From the NCBI RefSeq assembly GCF_009915765.1, contig NZ_JAABLQ010000004.1, positions 203,847 through 267,846 of the forward strand: a stretch of DNA of 64,000 nt, given 5' to 3'. Made by a program: the position numbers and the translations under genes. Position 1 is the first letter of the stretch, and each line of letters begins with the position of its first letter. The stretch comes from Pannonibacter sp. XCT-53. Its GTDB lineage: Bacteria; Pseudomonadota; Alphaproteobacteria; Rhizobiales; Stappiaceae. The notes under the pieces are model-generated. The model saw nothing but the letters and a program-made list of their open reading frames with translations. It was not told the origin of the DNA and made no database searches. Positions 61,150 to 64,000 of this stretch are shown piece by piece.

Positions 61150-63138
61150 TCAGCGGGCGACCGTGCTGGCCGAGGCCACACGCGAGCTGCGCGGGCCACG
61201 GTCGAGCAGGGCGTCGATGCGGTCGCGCTCCTCCTCGAAGGCCGCCAGCATCTCGCCTTCCAGCACGCGGCCGCGCGGCAGGCGGATGCGCATCGGATCC
61301 ACGAAATTGTTGTTCACCAGCACCTCGTAATGCAGGTGCGGGCCGGTGGAGAGGCCGGTCGACCCGATGTAGCCGATGATCTGGCCCTGGGTGACCCGGG
61401 TGCCCTCGACGATGCCCTTGGCGAAGTCGTTCATGTGGCTGTACGTCGTGACATAGCCGTTGGCGTGGCGGATCTCGACGCGCTTGCCGTAGCCGGACAC
61501 CCATTCCGACTTGATGACCGTGCCGTTGCCGGCGGCCATGATCGGCACGCCGCGCGATGCCGACCAGTCGACGCCCGTGTGCATCTTGGCAAAGCCATGG
61601 ATGGGGTGGCGCCGCATGCCGAAGCCCGAACGGAACACGCCGCCGGACAGCGGCTTGCGCATCAGGAACTTCTTGGCGCTGCGTCCGGCTTCGTCATAGT
61701 AGTCGACCTCGCCGTCATCGGGCGTGCGGAAGCGGTAGAGCCGGCGCAAGGTCGAACTCGTGGTGAGCGAGGCGTAGAGGATTTCTGCCGGCTCGTCGGT
61801 GCCGTCCTCGGTCAGGCCGTAGAAGACCTCGATGGCGTCGCCCGGCTGGACGCGGGCGTTGAAGTCGACGTCATAGGAGAAGGCGCGGACCAGTTCGCCG
61901 ATCAGCGGTTCGGGGATCTCCTGCTCCAGCGCGGTCAGGTAGATGCCTTCATAGAGCGAGGGCACGGACCCGCTGGTGCTGGTGGCCGCCCGGCTGGCCT
62001 CGGCGAAGGCGTCTGCCATGGCGTCGCCCATCACGTCGGTCGGCGCCGCGGCGACCACATAGGTGCCATTGTCGGCGCGGGCCACCGTGACCTTGTGATC
62101 ACGCTCGCCGTAGATGCTGACGCGCTCGGGCCGCATGCGGCCCGGCGTGTTGGGGTCCGCCGCCATGCCGATGCGCAGGCGCTCGCCTTCCTTCACCTCG
62201 ACGACACCGGCCCCGTGCCGCAAGGCGGCCAGGATCGATTCCGCCTCCACATCCGAGGCGTCGTTGTCGACGAGCAGGTCCTTGAGGTCCTGACCTTCCA
62301 GCACCGGCAGGATCCGTTCGTCGATCCCGACCATGACCGTCTCGTCTTCCTGCTTGGAGACGAAGGACACGTTTTCCTGGGTGATGCGGACCTGCAGCCG
62401 GTCGAAGTCGGACAGGCGCGCCAGGCTGAAGTCGAACCGGCCCGGATCGACGATGGTCCGGCCGGCCATGTCGATGCTGTCGTCTGCCAGCATCTGCGCC
62501 GAGGCGCTGACCTCGCGGGCCACGGCGGCCTCGTCCGGCGTCAGGGCGAGGTCGATCATCGGGCTGTTCACGGGGAAATCGGACTGGGTGATGCTGAACT
62601 CGCCTTCCGCGCGGGCGGAGTAGATGCCGTCGGAGACCGCGCGGTCGGTCGCGGCCTTCTGCCCGTCGGAGAACATCTGCAGCGGGTTGAACTCCGGGAT
62701 CCGGGCTGTCAGCTCCGGCGTCTTGCGGCTGGCAAGGCTCGCATTCACCAGCACATAGGGCTTGGCCTTGATGAAGTCGCGGTCGCCGACGCGGGTGATC
62801 ACGTTGACGGGGATCACCTGGCGGTTGGTGAACTGGGCGGAGCGGCGCGAGACCCGGTCGCCCTTGGTGCCGGAGGTGAGGGTGCTGGCGACCGCGGCCG
62901 GATCCGGTTCGGGATTGGTGGCGGCCGCGACCCGGTACTGGCCGTCAAGCGCCGCCATCAGGGCGCCCCCCATCAGCATCACCGAGGTCAGGCCGGTGAG
63001 CACCGTGCCGGTGAGCCAGCGCAGGCTGACCTTGCGCCGGTCGGGCAGGGCGTTGCGCTCGTCATAGACGACGAGCGGCGGGGTCTCGCCCAGGTCGACG
63101 GAAGGATGTGCGTGGGACTGGAACGGGCCCAGATGCAT
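61150..63138 (-). CDS. M23 family metallopeptidase (murein DD-endopeptidase type)
   Basis: A 662-residue protein. One N-terminal membrane segment (about 38-58, TGTVLTGLTSVMLMGGALMAAL) anchors it, leaving a large periplasmic region. The C-terminal LytM domain (about 510-630) has the zinc ligands in MHTGVDWSA (HxxxD) and GPHLHYEVLVNN (HxH). All ligands are intact, so it should cut peptidoglycan crosslinks rather than act as a pseudo-enzyme. The region between is probably OapA/Nlpd-like. The ATG at 63138 keeps the cytoplasmic tail short. Confidence 0.92.
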   Translation of the reverse strand: MHLGPFQSHAHPSVDLGETPPLVVYDERNALPDRRKVSLRWLTGTVLTGLTSVMLMGGALMAALDGQYRVAAATNPEPDPAAVASTLTSGTKGDRVSRRSAQFTNRQVIPVNVITRVGDRDFIKAKPYVLVNASLASRKTPELTARIPEFNPLQMFSDGQKAATDRAVSDGIYSARAEGEFSITQSDFPVNSPMIDLALTPDEAAVAREVSASAQMLADDSIDMAGRTIVDPGRFDFSLARLSDFDRLQVRITQENVSFVSKQEDETVMVGIDERILPVLEGQDLKDLLVDNDASDVEAESILAALRHGAGVVEVKEGERLRIGMAADPNTPGRMRPERVSIYGERDHKVTVARADNGTYVVAAAPTDVMGDAMADAFAEASRAATSTSGSVPSLYEGIYLTALEQEIPEPLIGELVRAFSYDVDFNARVQPGDAIEVFYGLTEDGTDEPAEILYASLTTSSTLRRLYRFRTPDDGEVDYYDEAGRSAKKFLMRKPLSGGVFRSGFGMRRHPIHGFAKMHTGVDWSASRGVPIMAAGNGTVIKSEWVSGYGKRVEIRHANGYVTTYSHMNDFAKGIVEGTRVTQGQIIGYIGSTGLSTGPHLHYEVLVNNNFVDPMRIRLPRGRVLEGEMLAAFEEERDRIDALLDRGPRSSRVASASTVAR

Positions 63139-63428
63139 GGATCGCCTTATCCTGATGGCAGCTCCCTGGAGGTGAAGCCGGACAGGAGCCCTGTCCGCCC
63201 GTGCCCGCCGGGGCTGTCGTTCTCTCTTCGCTTCTGGTCCGGTCGCACCGGCGGACCGCAGGCTGACCTGTGGCCGACGCAAAAATGCAGGCTCGGCCGG
63301 GAAAGGTCAACGCTGCAGCATCCGGGCCGGTGCCGGACTGTCAGTCAAGGGCCGGCCTGTCCGGTCCGGGCCCGCATGGCCCCCGTGCCGTCAGGCGGCC
63401 CCCTTGCCGCGGTGCCGGCGTCAACCGG

Positions 63429-63458
63429 CTCCATCTGGCTCCATCTGGCTCCATCTGG
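63429..63458. repeat. Tandem array, 3 x 10 bp
   Basis: CTCCATCTGG is repeated three times without gaps (63429-63458) in the spacer before the rRNA operon leader. Confidence 0.75.
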
Positions 63459-63722
63459 CGCCGACCGGACGCGCCGGACGCCACGCCTGCGGGGCGAGGA
63501 GCCCGGTCGTGCCGGTGCGGGCGCCGATGCGGGCGCCGATGGCACCGGACATCCCGGCTAACGGCCTTTTCCGGCATGATTAAGGCCGGTTAACGGGGAG
63601 GGGGCAAAAAAGAAATTTGCAGGCTAAGCCGGGAAAACGAGGTTTCCCACAGGCCTGCAGGGCGCGTGGACGCAACGGATTCTGCGGCTTTTCGCCATGT
63701 GAATCTTTTTTGACAATCTGTG

Positions 63723-63751
63723 TTGACTCGGAAATGGGGTCTGCGTATAAC
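63723..63751 (+). promoter_or_regulatory. rRNA operon promoter
   Basis: TTGACT and TATAAC are separated by 17 bases, close to the sigma70 consensus, and a T-rich stretch (63706-63711) lies just upstream. It faces the leader described below. Confidence 0.8.
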
Positions 63752-63881
63752 CCACCCATCGACGGCGGCGCTGCCAACTGGTGACGCGCCACTGACCGTC
63801 GGTTCTGCCTGACAGACAGAGCAGTCCAGACCCTCTCCGGAGGCACGGACAGTTCGTCCCGAAAGGTTGAGGGCTTTGCCC

Positions 63882-63895
63882 GGTTCTTTGACAAT
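63882..63895 (+). promoter_or_regulatory. boxA-type antitermination sequence in the rRNA leader
   Basis: GGTTCTTTGACAAT resembles the boxA of rRNA leaders (E. coli TGCTCTTTAACA), used by NusB/NusE antitermination. It is followed by TTTTGAAGGAAGGGAAGCGTGG, the leader style of alphaproteobacterial 16S genes. The position, about 130 bases after the promoter, fits. Confidence 0.7.
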
Positions 63896-64000
63896 TAGGA
63901 TTTTGAAGGAAGGGAAGCGTGGCCGGCGTTGTTCTTGCGCGGCTGGGTCTCGAGAGGGGCCTGGCGCGGAGCAAGAGTTACGGCAGGTACGCTACTTTCT

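Larger units (their letters stand above)
63139..64000. other. Gene-free 0.86 kb leading into an rRNA operon
   Basis: I see no protein gene. The left part (63139-63600) has a 10-bp tandem repeat and short palindromes. The right part (63700-64000) holds the rRNA promoter, antitermination signal and leader. The final bases run towards the 16S gene, which would start just past 64000. Confidence 0.7.

Noticed and set aside
63270..63593. Plus-strand open frame in the rRNA upstream spacer
   Set aside because: No ribosome-binding site, low-complexity composition and it includes the 10-bp array.

Overview
The window reads as chromosomal core sequence from a G+C-rich alphaproteobacterium, most likely Hyphomicrobiales (Rhizobiales) and possibly Stappiaceae-like. 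This is inferred from gene content: DUF2794 and DUF4167 proteins, an Mcd-type acyl-CoA dehydrogenase, a PHA synthase with a phasin-like partner, UbiG, the order grxC / nitrilase / DUF1178, and the form of the 16S rRNA leader. I see no transposase, integrase, prophage gene or CRISPR array.

Left edge to about 6.9 kb: a carbon-phosphorus lyase operon on the minus strand (phnG-H-I-J-K-L, a hexapeptide acetyltransferase, and a DUF1045 2H-phosphoesterase-like protein cut by the window edge). It is divergent from its likely repressor gene phnF, with an operator-like palindrome between them. phnM, phnN and the phnCDE transporter are not in view.

7-27 kb: housekeeping and accessory genes. They include a CYTH-CHAD protein, a cupin, a Cys-rich protein, tRNA-Leu(CAA), a yqaA-dsbB-small membrane protein-zincin operon, ppa, a GNAT acetyltransferase, a gene-free stretch with RNA-like structure, DUF2794, a Bax-inhibitor-1 protein, the divergent ybbA/ybbP-like ABC pair and tesA-like esterase, an aldo/keto reductase, thpR, an Mcd-like acyl-CoA dehydrogenase, a YihY/BrkB protein and an EamA transporter.

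27-36 kb: a chemoreceptor, a ferredoxin reductase, a glycosyltransferase-like protein, an alpha/beta hydrolase, a PfkB-family sugar kinase, an L,D-transpeptidase and a class III nucleotide cyclase with unusual active-site residues. 36-46 kb: secA divergent from a parvulin isomerase, argJ and mutT; an isolated Flp pilin; a BioC-like methyltransferase; comF; grxC, nitrilase and DUF1178.

46-64 kb: phasin-like protein and PHA synthase (divergent), an alpha/beta hydrolase, ubiG, lysC, ptsP, prfA-prmC, DUF4167, clpB and an M23 endopeptidase. The last ~300 bases hold a strong sigma70-type promoter and a boxA sequence, so a 16S rRNA gene probably starts just past the right edge.

The most unusual feature is not a gene. 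About ten unrelated short direct-repeat arrays (periods 7-30 bp, 3-7 copies) lie in the spacers, often starting at a stop codon (MCP, clpB) or running into a start codon (comF). The strongest functional hypothesis is that the DUF1045 protein in the phn operon performs the cyclic-phosphate opening step normally done by PhnP.
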